Shown here in pieces: positions 1 to 9,019 of a stretch of DNA of 64,000 nucleotides. The notes under the pieces were generated by a model. That model did no database searches. It saw nothing but the letters and a program-made list of their open reading frames with translations, and was not told the DNA's origin. A program made the translations under genes and the position numbers. The DNA comes from Amaranthus tricolor (Eukaryota > Streptophyta > Magnoliopsida > Caryophyllales > Amaranthaceae), in contig NC_080059.1 of the NCBI RefSeq assembly GCF_026212465.1, positions 9,586,311-9,650,310 of the forward strand, written 5' to 3'. Position 1 is the first letter of the stretch; every line of letters begins with the position of its first letter.

Positions 1-1363
1 GATCTAGGATTAGAAAATATAGGTAGCACCTTTATACAAAGTATTAACGTTGATTATAAAAAAACTATAATAGTACAATTTTTTTAGAAGTTTAGAGAAA
101 ATAAATTAAAAAAAGGACAAATTATGATTCAGTACAATTGTTATGATGGTTATAGATTAAGGGATATTAATTACATTAATTAACCAACATCATTTAATGT
201 AATTTTCTTATATATTCTCTTGGACATAGTGGTTTCTATCTATATTAATTATTATAAATAAGAAAAGAAAATACTAACGAGAATCATCTTAACTAAGTTT
301 ATTAAGCAATGTAACTATTGTCTCTTAAACAATGCTCTTGTAGCCTTGTGGGCCCATGGCATAGGTTAAATAAACTTTTATTAAAAAGGAATGTATGACA
401 TTTACACTAATTCTTGATTGAGGCGGTAGAATTAAGACGGTCTCATGGTGAGACCTCTTATCAATGGGCTGATCCATTAATTAATAATAATAATAATAAA
501 ATAAAAAATAAAAAATAACGTTATAATTCCCAAAACTAAGCATATTGTTTTTGTAAACTATATTGTCTGTTAAAATTTAATTTAATTTAATTAATTAATT
601 AATTAATACTTTTATAAAATATGTATAATTTGGGCCGGCCGTCTCACGTTTATATTAAAATATCTCAAAATAATACACGTTACATTTATTTTTTTTACAA
701 AAATAGTAGATTTTAAGAGTAATTTTGTCTTTAACTCACAATTTATTTGGACCGGTTATGGAAGCCCAATTATAACTACCAAGTACCAACCAGACAACCA
801 CTACCTTACCAATGGTAGGTTCTGAAATTTTTTCCCCAGATTTAATGGGTAGCCCTAAGTTACTATATAGATCCTGCAATGCTTATCACATCTCCTCAAT
901 CACGTCTTTGTTATCACCTGCTCAGGTCACATTTATCTATTGCATTAGGTTTTGTTTTACTTCCTTTTACCAAAAACCCCTTTCTAAGCATACTTGTAAG
1001 TTTGTACGCCCTCATTCCCTTTGAGTTTGTTACAAGTGGATTTAGGTATGTTATTAATTTTAATTTCAAGAATAAAATAAGTGGATAGAAAAAAATATAT
1101 AGCTGTGATGAAAATAGGTAATGATTGTGTGGATGAGTTTGAAAGAAAGAAGAATAACTAATAAAAGAGATGTTGCAAAGTTAAATTGTGGCAAAATCAC
1201 AAAGGGGGCATTATTTTTGTTATTCCTTATGTTTCGTTTTGAAATTGAATATATTTCAGGATATAAATTCTTGCTTCTCATCTATGTTTGTTGGATTCAG
1301 ATTTCAGACTCTTTAATTTGTAGCAGAATTAATAAACATGATTGTTTACTGTTGTCTGCACAG
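1..1363. other. AT-rich sequence upstream of the first visible kinase exon
   Basis: No exon could be supported here. In the kinase family the exon before position 1364 carries the catalytic loop (HRDLKxxN); no reading frame in this stretch encodes it, so that exon must lie further upstream or be lost. A palindromic GAGAC motif occurs at 434-460. The sequence is otherwise AT-rich with short homopolymers. Confidence 0.6.
434..460. repeat. dispersed GAGAC palindromic motif, copy 1
   Basis: The core reads GACGGTCTCATGGTGAGACC, an imperfect inverted repeat of GGTCTCA and TGAGACC. Related copies lie at 1588-1616, 2770-2803 and 38419-38448. Confidence 0.6.
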
Positions 1364-4300
1364 GTCTGTGATTTTGGTTTGTCACGCCTGAAGCACCACA
1401 CATTTTTGTCTTCAAATTCTACTGCAGGAACGGTAATGCTTTTACTTTCATTTTTGCATGTGTTTGAATGTGATGTATGAAGTACAGTCTCTTGTTCAGC
1501 CTACTTATTTGCGGTTAATTATTTTTTTGTCTGGTTACATGTATGCCACTCTGCAATCAGTATTATTCCAAAGCACAAATTTTTAAATGAGATGGTCTCA
1601 CGATGAGACCATCTCTATGGGGTTGACTCAATTTCCTCTTACAATTTTAAAAGTAATCACTTATAACCTTAAAGTGATTCATTACAATCTTAAAGTGACC
1701 TGTTAGAATCTTAATGAGAACATATAATTTTAAAGTAATACTTTTATAGTCTTAATGTGATCACTTAGATGTCGCCTGGAATGAACTGATTCATTTCAAG
1801 AGTAACTTTTATGCCATAAATAGTACAGGAAACAAAATAAGGGAGATAAAATTTTTTTCAGGGTAATGGGATATGTAGTTTGGCATATTAACTGGTAAAT
1901 TAGTGGGAATATTTATAAAAAATCATTTTCAATTTCATTCTTGGAAAGATGAAGTTTGAAGGTAAATTGGTATTTATCTCTTCCCTCTCTCTCCATTAAT
2001 TTTGAAGGTAATCCTCATGAGCTCTTAAAATTTTAACCAAAGAACCATAAAAGCTGTTAAAATCCAAAATAATTTTTTTTAGATACAAAAATAATTTTTT
2101 TAACATAAATTCTTTACAATGCCCATAAAATATCTCAAATTCGAATATCAAATCTCAGAAAAATTCAATAAAAAAAAATTAGAGAAACTAAAAAAGATGA
2201 AATGAAATTGATGATTTTTATGTACAATAAGAAAAATATGTAATCTACAAAATTTTTAAAGTTAAAATTTTTATGTAGATTGGAGAGTAACATGAGAGAG
2301 GAGAGAGAAAGAGATGAATTGATAAGAGAAAGAATATTTGAAATGAAAAGAAAGAAGAAGATGAAGGAATGCACGTGATGAAGGAGTAGTTTGTTGGAAT
2401 AATTACTCTGGAGTGGGGCAAGGTACTAAGTACCCCCATATTTGGGGTAAAATTTAACGGGCTCAAATTATTACTTTCAATCCAGCCCATTTAAATACCC
2501 TTTAACTATTTACTGGGCCACTATTTTTCCTATAATACTCCCAATTTAGGCAGGCCCTTAAAGTGATTAATTATAACCTTGATGTGATCACTTATAGTTT
2601 TAAAGTGATTACTTTTTATAGTCTTACAATCATCACTTAGATCCTTAAAGTGATCACTTACAGTTTTAAAATGTGGCTTTTTTTATTTTTAAAGTGATAA
2701 CTTAGGACCTTAAAGTCATCACTTACAATCTTAAAGTGATCAATTAGAAAAATAAACTAACTGTATGGGCCCGTCTCATAGTGAAATGGTCTCATACAAG
2801 ACTTGCTAATTCCAAAGAATGAAAAATATATGTTGAGCAATGAACTAGAGACCTATTTTGTTTGTCATTTAATTGATTCATGAACATAGTAGATGACCCT
2901 TATTTATAATGTAAATAGATTGCATCTTTTGTTAACTTTGAAAATGCAGTTTGTACTTTGTAAGTGATGCAAATTCAATCACTTCGGTTTTCCTTGCTAG
3001 AGAGACTTCGCTTTTCCTAAGTTATCGCTTTTCCTTATTTATAATGTAAATATATATGAGGCCTGATGGGACTTGGTGATATCTTTTCTGAGGTGTGTCA
3101 TTACTTAGATGAAAGTAATATTTTTTCCCTTACAAGAACACGGTTATCATGAAATTCACTTACAAAATGTTTAAGTTTGAACAAAAAGTTTCTTTGTTCT
3201 TAATATGTATGTTTGACAGATACTTAAAAAGAAGAAAATGATTCACTAAATCATGAGAAATTCTTTTTGTATGAGGAGCTGCAGATGATGTTTGCCGGTA
3301 AAAACAACCTCTTTGTTATTACAGGGGCAAGGTTGTGTACATTTGATCAGGACCCACCTTATAATAATTGGGGTGATGGGATGTTATTGTAATAATATAC
3401 ATAGATATACAAAGGTATCTTTAATGTATTTGTTGATGTTATCAAAGTATTTCACTCCCTATACTTCGACGTATTCTAGTAAAAAAGTTTTTTCCTTATC
3501 ATCCACAACGAGAACTAGCCACATATGTTATAAGTTTATAGAAGAAATCATGCATGTGTCCAAAAGGGCAATAATTACCACAGAAATCAAGAAGTACAAA
3601 AAGAGAGGATATGGAATGTCAAATCGTTTCATGTTTCACTTCCACTTAGTCATATATCATCATGCACCATAGTTTTATGATATTATTTATGTAATTATGG
3701 GTTAAGCCTTAAGATACTCTAAATTCCAGCGGCTTATTTTTATGAATACAGTTTTGATATTTTAAGGTGAAGGCCAAAATATTTTTTCAGCTAGGTCAAA
3801 TTCCAAAGTGGTGAACTTTGATACGTGCAGATTTTATGGTTTGAAATGCTAAGATTGAAGACACGAGGGTTTTAGTTTTATAGATATCAATTGTGATGCT
3901 TTTTTGGACATTTTTTTTTATTCTAGGCTGTTTCCATTGTGAGAAATGGTTTTTTGATACAAGGAACTTGTTGGTGACTTGGTGGAAGTAGTTTTCTTGT
4001 GTTTGTAGATTAACATTACTGCAATAACACCCCATGTGGTAAAAAATTATTGCATTTCACTTAACTGCACATTTATTCTGCCTTGCATTGCTTTTTGTTA
4101 ATGTTTTTGAAAAAAAGGCAAGTCCGAAGATTTTGCTATATTTGAAAAAGTGGAGGCTGTGTTTATAAATCGCGGTAGACTTTTTGATTGATGTTTCCTT
4201 TTTAACTTTTGGAATTAATACTTATTACTTACGTGAATTCACAATTTGTATCTACTATCAATGCAAATAACTTTGTTTTTCTTACAAAATCAAGTTTAAT

Positions 4301-5551
4301 AATTTTCATTCCTAAAGGTAAAATAGCTAGTTGTTGAGGTTGGTTATGGGATATTTGATGTGCCTTGTATTCTAAGCTCCATTTCATCTATCAGACAAGT
4401 GTTTATAGCTGCAAGATTTGAGGGCTGTCTAAAAAATACCTACAGGCAAGGGGGAGAGGGAATTAATCCTTCCTTAGGTGCTGAGAATCGAACCCCCTGT
4501 CACAAGGGTGAAAGGAAAAACCCTGAACCACTATGCTAACTGATGATTCTCGTTAGTAGTTGCTAGATTGTTAGGGTTTTGCTCCTTTCACTGAAATTCT
4601 CAGATAAAGGTTGGGTGAAAAGGGTATGAGGTTGGATTTTAATGTGCTTCTATGCAACAATTTTCTGGCATTGGGACAGAGTTAACTGATGCATTTGACT
4701 CTTAAATCTTAATGAGATAATATTTTTATCTGTTAACTTGAATTTAGAGTGCTATGACTAAAGTTTCTTCCTGCCTTGATAGACAACAGGATTGTAATGT
4801 GTTTCAATGCAAGAGTTGTACTTTTTCAAGGAATGATACCAATATGGCAATGTTTGTGATATTAATCAACGAATTTCGAATTTTGAGGAACATAATTTAA
4901 TGTTGATATATGTTTTGTACTGATCGAAAATCTAGATCTGTAGTGGCTAACTATCTGCTATCTGATCACAGCCTGAATGGATGGCACCTGAAGTTCTACG
5001 AAATGAGCCTTCCAATGAAAAGTAAGTTGTTTGAGCCATCAGTTACCATGTTTAGAACTTTAAGATCTATTTCATTATATAGTAGTATATACCTATTACC
5101 TAATAGTATTGCGTTCTTTAGGTGCGACATATACAGTTTTGGTGTGATATTATGGGAATTGGCTACATTATGTGTACCATGGACTGGGCTAAACCCAATG
5201 CAAGTTGTTGGAGCTGTTGGGTTCCAGAATAGACGTCTCACAATCCCCGAGGAAGTAGATCCAATGGTTGCCCAGATAATACGGGACTGTTGGGAAAAGT
5301 AAGTATAAGTGTCAATGTATTTGGTTTGATAAATTCATTTGAAACTTTGGTGAGTGTAGACATTGGTCCTGAGAAGCTGAAAAACTATTACTGTACAGTC
5401 ACTATACGTTGATGAGGACGTTATTTTGCATTATGTTGCTGACATGTTCTTTTTTTCTTCTTTATCCAGTGATCCTCGTTCGAGGCCCTCTTTCTCACAG
5501 CTTATCATCCGCCTTAAGGGTCTTCGTCGCCTAATTGTACAGAAAGATTAA
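1364..5551 (+). CDS. Raf-like MAPKKK (EDR1/CTR1-type) protein kinase, C-terminal part
   Basis: Four exons are visible: 1364-1432, 4972-5021, 5122-5298 and 5470-5551 (stop TAA), 378 nt coding for 125 residues. All junctions are GT...AG and the phases match. Exon 1 starts with VCDFGLSRLK (the DFG magnesium-binding motif). Exons 1 and 2 join to give AGT-PEWMAPEVL, the activation segment and APE motif. Exon 3 gives CDIYSFGVILWELAT and NPMQVVGAVGFQNRRL, typical of plant group B Raf-like kinases. Exon 4 gives DPRSRPSF with the conserved subdomain XI arginine. These are cytosolic Ser/Thr kinases acting at the MAPKKK level in ethylene, defence or stress signalling. The N-lobe, the catalytic loop and any regulatory domain are not in the window, so this is a partial view and not proof of truncation. 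The first intron is 3.5 kb and rich in repeats. Which member of group B it is cannot be settled from the kinase tail alone. Confidence 0.93.
1588..1616. repeat. dispersed GAGAC palindromic motif, copy 2
   Basis: GAGATGGTCTCACGATGAGA followed by CCATCTC forms a near-perfect inverted repeat. It directly precedes the first TTAAAGTGAT block. Confidence 0.65.
1650..1775. repeat. imperfect tandem TTAAAGTGAT repeats, block A
   Basis: Units of about 20-25 bp containing CTTAAAGTGATnACTTA recur with variation. A second block lies at 2550-2755. They look like the interior of a non-autonomous transposon bounded by the GAGAC palindromes, but the borders are not proven. Confidence 0.55.
2550..2755. repeat. 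imperfect tandem TTAAAGTGAT repeats, block B
   Basis: About eight variants of CCTTAAAGTGATCACTTA are visible. The block is followed at 2770-2803 by a GAGAC palindrome, mirroring the order at 1588-1775. Confidence 0.6.
2770..2803. repeat. dispersed GAGAC palindromic motif, copy 3
   Basis: CCGTCTCATAGTGAAATGGT followed by CTCAT: degenerate inverted repeat of the same family as copies 1 and 2. Confidence 0.5.
4395..4555 (-). mobile_element. tRNA-derived SINE in kinase intron
   Basis: On the minus strand TTAGCATAGTGG (4528-4540) resembles a pol III A box, and GGTTCGATTCTC (4483-4494) is a good B box about 40 nt downstream. This is the layout of tRNA-derived plant SINEs. The 3' limit is uncertain because no clean tail or target duplication was found. 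Confidence 0.65.
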
Positions 5552-6593
5552 ACAACTGTGATATATCATATATCTATCCGTTCTGTTCATAGTTAGGATT
5601 TTTGCTATGCTCAAAGAGCAGGAGTAGCAGGAGCAGCTGAACTGTGGCTGTGTAAACTGGTTTTTTTTTGTTGCAAAGGAACACACAGGATTTAAATTGT
5701 CGGGTGTGGGTTCATTCGAAGCGGGGACTCAGCATTACCAGTTTAGAAATTCGATCATGAAAACTGTGGATATCCTCGAAAACATTGTTCTGCTGCTCGA
5801 AGCACAGTGAATGTTGCCATGGGTGTTAGCTGTTCTAGGATTGCAAGTGTTCATATGAATTATGTTCAAGGAAATTCTGACAACAGAAAAATCCAAGGTG
5901 TAATTTTTATTAGGAAAAAAACCCAAAAAGAAAGTGAATAAAACCACAGATTTGTATCATATTTGATCTTTCTGTAATATTATTCTCTACAAGCAATTGG
6001 AATTGTAAACATTGGGTTAATGAATTTATTATTCTATAATGTAAAGAAAAAAAAGGAAAAAAAAAGTTATTTCCTTAATTTTTTTTGTATTTTTATTGCT
6101 TGTTTTATTGCTACGTTAATGAATTTAAATTGTTACATACTCAAAGTTGGGATTATTGAAAAATAGTCGAAAGTATAGGATTATTTTCAGTTGATTGTGA
6201 AAGTGGAGATTATCAATCTTAATTTTTCTTTTGTAGTGTTAGTATTATTATATTAGTATTATTTTGATTAGTATCAAGGTATTAATATTAATAGTGCTAT
6301 CTTTTATGTATTAGTACAAGTATTGTTATATAATTATTAGTATTTTTATTATTAATATTAGTATAAGTATAGTTATTAGTATTAGTTTAGTATTTGTACC
6401 AGTATTATTAGTATAAAATACTAATATTAGTACTAGTATTAATATAGATGTGTATTAGTACTAGTACTACTATTAATACATTAGTATTAGTAATATTATA
6501 AGTATTATTCTAATTATATCTAGTTATTAATTATGTATCATAATCTGTTGTTGTAATATAGTTACTATTATTGTATAGATGTTAAAACTATTA
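5552..6593. other. kinase 3' UTR and intergenic AT-rich region
   Basis: The first few hundred bases after the stop are probably 3' UTR. From about 6230 the sequence becomes a degenerate TATTAGTATTA-type low-complexity tract. No gene was seen. Confidence 0.6.
6230..6520. repeat. degenerate TTAGTATTA low-complexity tract
   Basis: Dozens of variants of TATTAGTA and AGTATTATT follow each other with no fixed register, as in a decayed microsatellite. Confidence 0.7.
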
Positions 6594-6763
6594 TTATGTG
6601 TTAGGATTATTGGTGAGTTTTTGTTCACCAAATAATTAAAACATAATTAAGAGATTTAATCATATTTGTTAGTGTAAGTAACGAGAGGATACAAATACTA
6701 CTTTGTAATTGGATGATAGGGAATCAAGCAAGCACCACTGTACAATGTACTAAATGTAGTATA

Positions 6764-7188
6764 AAAATTTGAAATACATAAGAGAAAAATAAAAAAAAAA
6801 TAACAAATTAAATTAAGTTTTAAACTTATTTTAAAAATAGGTGTGAAATTCCTAAATCTAAGGTTTAGGGCTGTTCGCAGTTAGTAACTGCGAACAGGTC
6901 AAAAAAAGACAAAATAGTTGTTCGCAGTTAGTAACTGCGAACATCTATTTTGACCTGTTTTTGTACAGCATGCTGTTCGCAGTTATTAACTGCGAACAGG
7001 TCAAATAGCTGTTCGCAGTTAGTAAGTGCGAACAGCTATTTTATCTGTTTTGACTTGTTCGCAGTTAGTAACTGCGAACAGCCCCAAACCTCAGGTTTGG
7101 GAATTTCACGCTTACTTTTAGAATAAGTTTAAAATTTAGTTTATTTTATTAATTTTTTTTATTTTTTCTCTTATGTATTTCAAATTTT
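6764..7188. mobile_element. foldback element with five internal palindromes
   Basis: The outer arms are about 105 bp and complementary: AAAATTTGAAATACATAAGA on the left pairs with its reverse complement on the right, and GTGAAATTCCTAAA pairs with TTTGGGAATTTCAC. Inside lie five 25-bp palindromes. No clear target duplication was found. It has no coding capacity, so it looks like a foldback MITE. Confidence 0.8.
6871..7080. repeat. five-fold 25-bp perfect-palindrome modules
   Basis: Each module is TGTTCGCAGTTA, a central base, then its reverse complement TAACTGCGAACA. Copies lie at 6872-6896, 6919-6943, 6974-6998, 7010-7034 and 7056-7080, with one substitution in copies 3 and 4. Spacers contain variants of CAGGTCAAA and its complement. 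Confidence 0.9.
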
Positions 7189-7791
7189 CAAAGACTTGGA
7201 GGTGCAAAGTTTGGGTTGTAACTTGTAACACTACCCATTCAGACATAGTACAAGGTGGAAGAGTTATGAGGGGACCAGAGGGACAAATGACAAGTAACAA
7301 AGGTCAAATCAGCCCCCTTACGGGTCGCTTGCCGGACGCTCACCCAAGTAGGGTGGCAAGCGGTGCTATGGTCTCATTATGTGCAATTTTACTAGTACTT
7401 GCTGCCCTACTTTTGCGTAGATCCCTCTATAAATACTCCCTCATATACTTGGTCTAAAGTGCACCAAAGTCTCATGTATTGAGCTTTATCTCTTGCTTAT
7501 GTATTCTCTTTAATTAGCTCCTCTCTTCATTTACATTAATCCTCCATTTGTAATTTCTCTTAAGTTTGTATTCACCTTTAAACACATTAATATTAAGCCT
7601 AGGGTAGATGGTGGATATAGCCCAAGATTGGTGAACCACCTTAAATTTTTGTCTTGATTATTTCTTCATCATTGTCATTCATTACATATACTTGCATATT
7701 TAGTTCCTACACTTTGACACAACATAAACATCAACTTAACTTTATATTTTTGAGCCTTGAGTAAAGTATACACCTCTCCTTTTTTATTATG

Positions 7792-8084
7792 TATTAGTAT
7801 TAAAATTACATTGGTCAGATCAACGTTTCATTTCGGACTTTTGGAATTAGTTCACCGATTTCGTAGTTCTAATCCAATTCAAGTTCGATTCAGACAAACT
7901 TTTGGAACTGTGTCGAACATGCCCAGACCAACATATCGGATCAATTCGATTCAACTTAATTTTTTCAATTGATTTTAGTTATGCCCGAAATATGTCCATC
8001 TCTAGTCTCATTATATAGTAGCAATAAATAAACAGAGGAAGATTTTTTGATTTATTGTTTAAAATTTATCTGTTATGAATCAAG
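7792..8084. other. intergenic AT-rich sequence, nothing recognised
   Basis: No conserved coding segment, RNA or transposon end was seen. Confidence 0.5.
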
Positions 8085-8755
8085 CGTAGAAATGTGATGA
8101 TTAGAGGCAACTACAAAACTAAAAGAGATGAAAATCATTTGAAGTAGATTTTTCAAATACCTTGGGTCCATATTTCAGAGTTGTAGAGACATTCAACAAG
8201 ATATGAGTCATAGAATTAAGTGTGGGTGGAGAAAATGAAGAGCAGCTACTAGAATATTAATTACATGATTGATGTGTGCCCTTAAAGTTAAAGGGCAAGT
8301 TTATCAAACAACCATTAGACCAATGCTACTATATGGATCAAAATGTTGTGCTTTTAAAAATAATCATAGGAGAAAGATGAGAGTAGTTGATATATGAATG
8401 CTTCAATGGATAAATAGACATACCTTAGGAACATAATTCAAAAAAAAATATGAGAAAGGGTTTAGGAATTGTAAATATTGAGGAAAAGACGAAAGATAAT
8501 CCTTTAAAATGATTTAAGCATGTGCAAAGGCAGGGTGTTAAAGCTTGAGAGACTTAAAAAGAGGCCGAGAAAGACCGAAAAAGACTTGGATAACATAATT
8601 GAAAAAAATATAAAAGATCGAGACTTACAAATTAAGATGATAGAAAATCAAAATGAATGAAGAAGAATTCATGTGAACAACCATAGAAACTAACATATTA
8701 ATTTATGTAACCGACTCTATCTTTAAGGATTAGGATTCTGGCATTGTTGTGTTGT
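8085..8755 (+). mobile_element. RTE-type LINE relic, 3' end of reverse transcriptase ORF
   Basis: Translation with stops and shifts gives YLGSIFQSCRDIQQDMSHRI, then GWRK*RAATRIL, LKVKGQVYQTTIRPMLLYGS and KMRVVDI*MLQWINRHTL. This is the signature C-terminal region of plant RTE elements. Several TGG tryptophan codons have become TGA. It ends in a TTG-rich stretch (ATTGTTGTGTTGTG), also typical of RTE 3' ends. It is inactive and 5'-truncated. Confidence 0.85.
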
Positions 8756-9019
8756 GTATGCACCAAGTATGTTGTGGAAGACTACGGTATATGGATTATA
8801 TTGGACGAACCCAATTAGACAACATTAGGAAAAATAGCATATGCGATTACTACATGCATCAACTATTAATCATCAATCATCACAATGATCGTACCCAGTA
8901 TTCTTGCTCATAGGAAACTATTAACTTCTTTAAAAAAAAAGAATTTGGCATATCTACAAATGGACTACATAGCAAATTCTATAGGTTTGAGGAGTTGCCT
9001 TTTATGCAACTTGGGAAGA

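Larger units (their letters stand above)
1433..4971 (+). other. 3.5-kb repeat-bearing intron of the kinase gene
   Basis: Lies between donor gtaatg at 1433 and the acceptor AG at 4970-4971. It holds two blocks of imperfect TTAAAGTGATCACTTA-like repeats (1650-1775, 2550-2755), two GAGAC palindromes and a minus-strand SINE near 4395-4555. No other coding sequence was recognised. Confidence 0.7.
6599..7786 (+). mobile_element. solo LTR interrupted by a foldback element
   Basis: Starts TGTTAGGATTATTGGTGAG and ends near CACCTCTCCTTTTTTA. It is flanked by a perfect 5-bp duplication TTATG (6594-6598 and 7787-7791). A TATA-box-like CTATAAATACTCC lies near 7429. The 3' half (GGGTAGATGGTGGAT, then GTCTTGATTATTTCTT) matches, in reverse, the 508-bp element at 61468-61975. 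No coding region lies inside, so this is most likely a solo LTR of a Copia-like family. The final dinucleotide is TA rather than CA, presumably by mutation. A 425-bp foldback element sits inside it. Confidence 0.75.

Noticed and set aside
886..960. ITSPQSRLC reading resembling the TSPQRLC segment of Raf-like kinases
   Set aside because: The match is short with an inserted residue. No catalytic-loop exon follows before 1364, so it cannot be joined into the gene; probably chance.
3292..3672. 126-codon frame within the kinase intron
   Set aside because: No recognisable motif and no start or splice context; intronic sequence.
6871..7080. Evenly repeated 25-bp units that might suggest a CRISPR array
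   Set aside because: Spacing is irregular, spacers are related to one another, units are palindromes within a foldback element, and the genome is a plant.
6764..7188. Target-site duplication for the foldback element
   Set aside because: Several candidate border placements were compared and none gave a convincing flanking duplication.
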